Source of the DNA: Oryzias latipes | Taxonomy: Eukaryota > Chordata > Actinopteri > Beloniformes > Adrianichthyidae | NCBI RefSeq assembly: GCF_002234675.1 | Contig: NC_019879.2 | Location: 20,641,855-20,705,854, forward strand | Direction of reading: 5' to 3' | Length of the DNA: 64,000 nt | In this document: positions 38,265 through 64,000 of the stretch, one piece after another | How the letters are laid out: each line of letters opens with the position of its first letter | Numbering within the stretch: the first letter of the stretch is position 1 | Position numbers and translations under genes: made by a program | The notes under the pieces: generated by a model | Told to the model about the DNA's origin: nothing | The model's input: only the letters and a program-made list of their open reading frames with translations | Database searches by the model: none

Positions 38265-38378
38265 TCAGCCGTTAAAACTGTCTCTTGATTGAAAAGGCAC
38301 ACAGACAGGGGCTCAGATTTTGCATAGACTGGTAAAAGCATTTTTTTTAAAAACCTTTGCTTGAAAGCATCTCCTGCC

Positions 38379-39930
<1,552 letters not shown>

Positions 39931-40118
39931 AGCCCCAGATATTTAAACAGCTGTAAATATGTAACATTTAAAAATGTAAATACACACAACAAAAATTGAT
40001 TAGTGATACTTGAAATGGGCACCTATTTAAGTTTTAAGAGTTTAAATGATTTGTTTAATAAGCCAAATATATTGGATTTATTAGATGTTATTTTAAATCC
40101 TTTGATATTTATGAAAGC

Positions 40119-40245
40119 AAATAAAAATCTGCAAAAAGATTTTATGTTGCCTGGTTTCTATGACTACAAAGGTTGTAAACTGCACATAGACCACAAACAC
40201 AACAAACATAAAATAAACTTGATTCATTCCTGAATTAACTTTATT
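40119..40245. terminator. convergent polyadenylation signals of upp2 and ccdc148
   Basis: An AATAAA for upp2 lies at 40119-40124 on the plus strand, and its complement tttatt for ccdc148 lies at 40240-40245. The two 3' UTRs therefore end almost against each other. Cleavage sites are inferred. Confidence 0.5.
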
Positions 40246-40507
40246 TAGAGTTCTAACATTTAGTAAAACAAACTGTTCAGTAAAACTGGATTGAGAGGAC
40301 CATGCATCTCAAATATAAGTTTTAAAATAAACATGTCCAGTATCTGAGCACGAAACGAAAATCACTTGTTGGGCAGCTGCACTGCTTTTTTATGATAAAT
40401 GAACAGAGCTTATCTGTGGGTTTTCCCACACTAAATAAAATAAATGTGTGTAAATACTGAATGCACAGAGCCAAGACAGGTTCAGACTTGACTTAAATAC
40501 AAAATGA

Positions 40508-63187
<22,680 letters not shown>

Positions 63188-64000
63188 TGTTGAAGAGCAC
63201 GCTTTCCAGAATGTTCTAAAGGATTAACAGTCATACAGTTTGGAAGCGTTTTGCACTGTTTTTGCGAAACTCTGCTTTTTGTAAACATGTAAAAACATTA
63301 ATTAGTTCATTGATTGGCATTGCAATTGTATTTTAAACATTGTCTTTTGTTCATCAACATGAATGACTTTTGGACCATTTTTATTTCTGTAATTTTAAAA
63401 TAAAATAAAAACTGAATTTGCAATAAATTATAAAATGTTTCATAATATTAATTATAACATATTAAAAATATGTTATGAATATATATTATTTTATACAACA
63501 CCTCTTAATTGAATTTTTGCCATACTTTGTCTCTGTGAGTATATTGTGGGGAATATAGAATTCAATATCCAGCCAAAGGACGTGTCACACAAGACTGGAG
63601 CTGGAGATCAAACCTTTAGAAAAATGCATAAAGGGCTGGAGTGAAGTATACTTGAATTTATAATTTAATCTGCAGTATGAGTGACAAGAATCTGATTCTG
63701 GATCCATTTGCTGGATCAGTGCTCTTTATTGCCCAATCCTTTGGCGCGTATAAATTATTCTTTGTTTAATCTTAGCTTGCTTTTTCAGACTTCAATCTTA
63801 GCCTTCCCTTGAACTGACTTTTTCTTTAGCATTGTATAGAATAATAACCTGACAACTCAAAACCTTTAGACAGCTTATTCCACCGGAGCAAGCCACAATA
63901 GTGCACACAATTACCGGTAGGTTTGATTAAATGCTGGGTTGACTTTTAATTAAGTTTGCTGATTGGTCATTTTATGGAGATTCCTGTCTGCTGTTTATGT
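63188..64000. other. 5' flank of ccdc148
   Basis: It contains the ccdc148 5' UTR immediately above the ATG and then AT-rich sequence. There is no obvious CpG island and no second gene. Confidence 0.5.

Overview
The window is vertebrate nuclear DNA, almost certainly from a teleost fish. It is AT-rich, carries intron-containing genes with GT-AG splice sites, and is full of fish-type repeats: Tc1, short hAT elements, tRNA-derived SINEs, L2-like tails and long microsatellites. A medaka-like species is possible, but the species cannot be fixed from the sequence alone. No bacterial, plasmid, phage or CRISPR content was seen.

Gene order, left to right: (1) first coding exon of acvr1c on the minus strand, the rest lying left of the window; (2) acvr1 (ALK2-type BMP/activin type I receptor), minus, coding exons between 5110 and 17798; (3) a c7orf57-like gene, plus, 34215-37332; (4) upp2 (uridine phosphorylase), plus, 38379-39930; (5) ccdc148, minus, 40508-63187. 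ACVR1C, ACVR1, UPP2 and CCDC148 are neighbours on human 2q24, whereas human C7orf57 lies beside UPP1 on chromosome 7. The locus therefore looks like a less-rearranged version of the ancestral UPP neighbourhood. The exon chains of acvr1, c7orf57, upp2 and ccdc148 were joined by splice sites and phase and read through without an internal stop. One weak GC donor had to be assumed, in ccdc148.

The most striking feature is in acvr1. The single exon that normally encodes the extracellular ligand-binding domain is present three times in tandem (13105-13371, 13523-13795, 14582-14830). Each copy is intact, carries all ten three-finger cysteines, and is a phase 1-1 exon, so any one or any combination could be spliced between the signal peptide and the membrane segment without changing frame. 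With one copy the receptor is 507 residues, near the human 509; with all three it is 681.

The gene-poor 17.8-34 kb stretch and the large introns hold most of the repeats. These include a three-level nest (solo LTR-like segment inside a hAT element inside a MITE, 23127-24459), a decayed Tc1 element (27184-28692), a hAT MITE inside an inverted-repeat element (15232-16086), and AT microsatellites with two further copies of that hAT MITE (59849-60915). Functionally the genes are unrelated: two TGF-beta-superfamily receptors, a pyrimidine-salvage enzyme and two poorly characterised proteins, one of them strongly coiled-coil.
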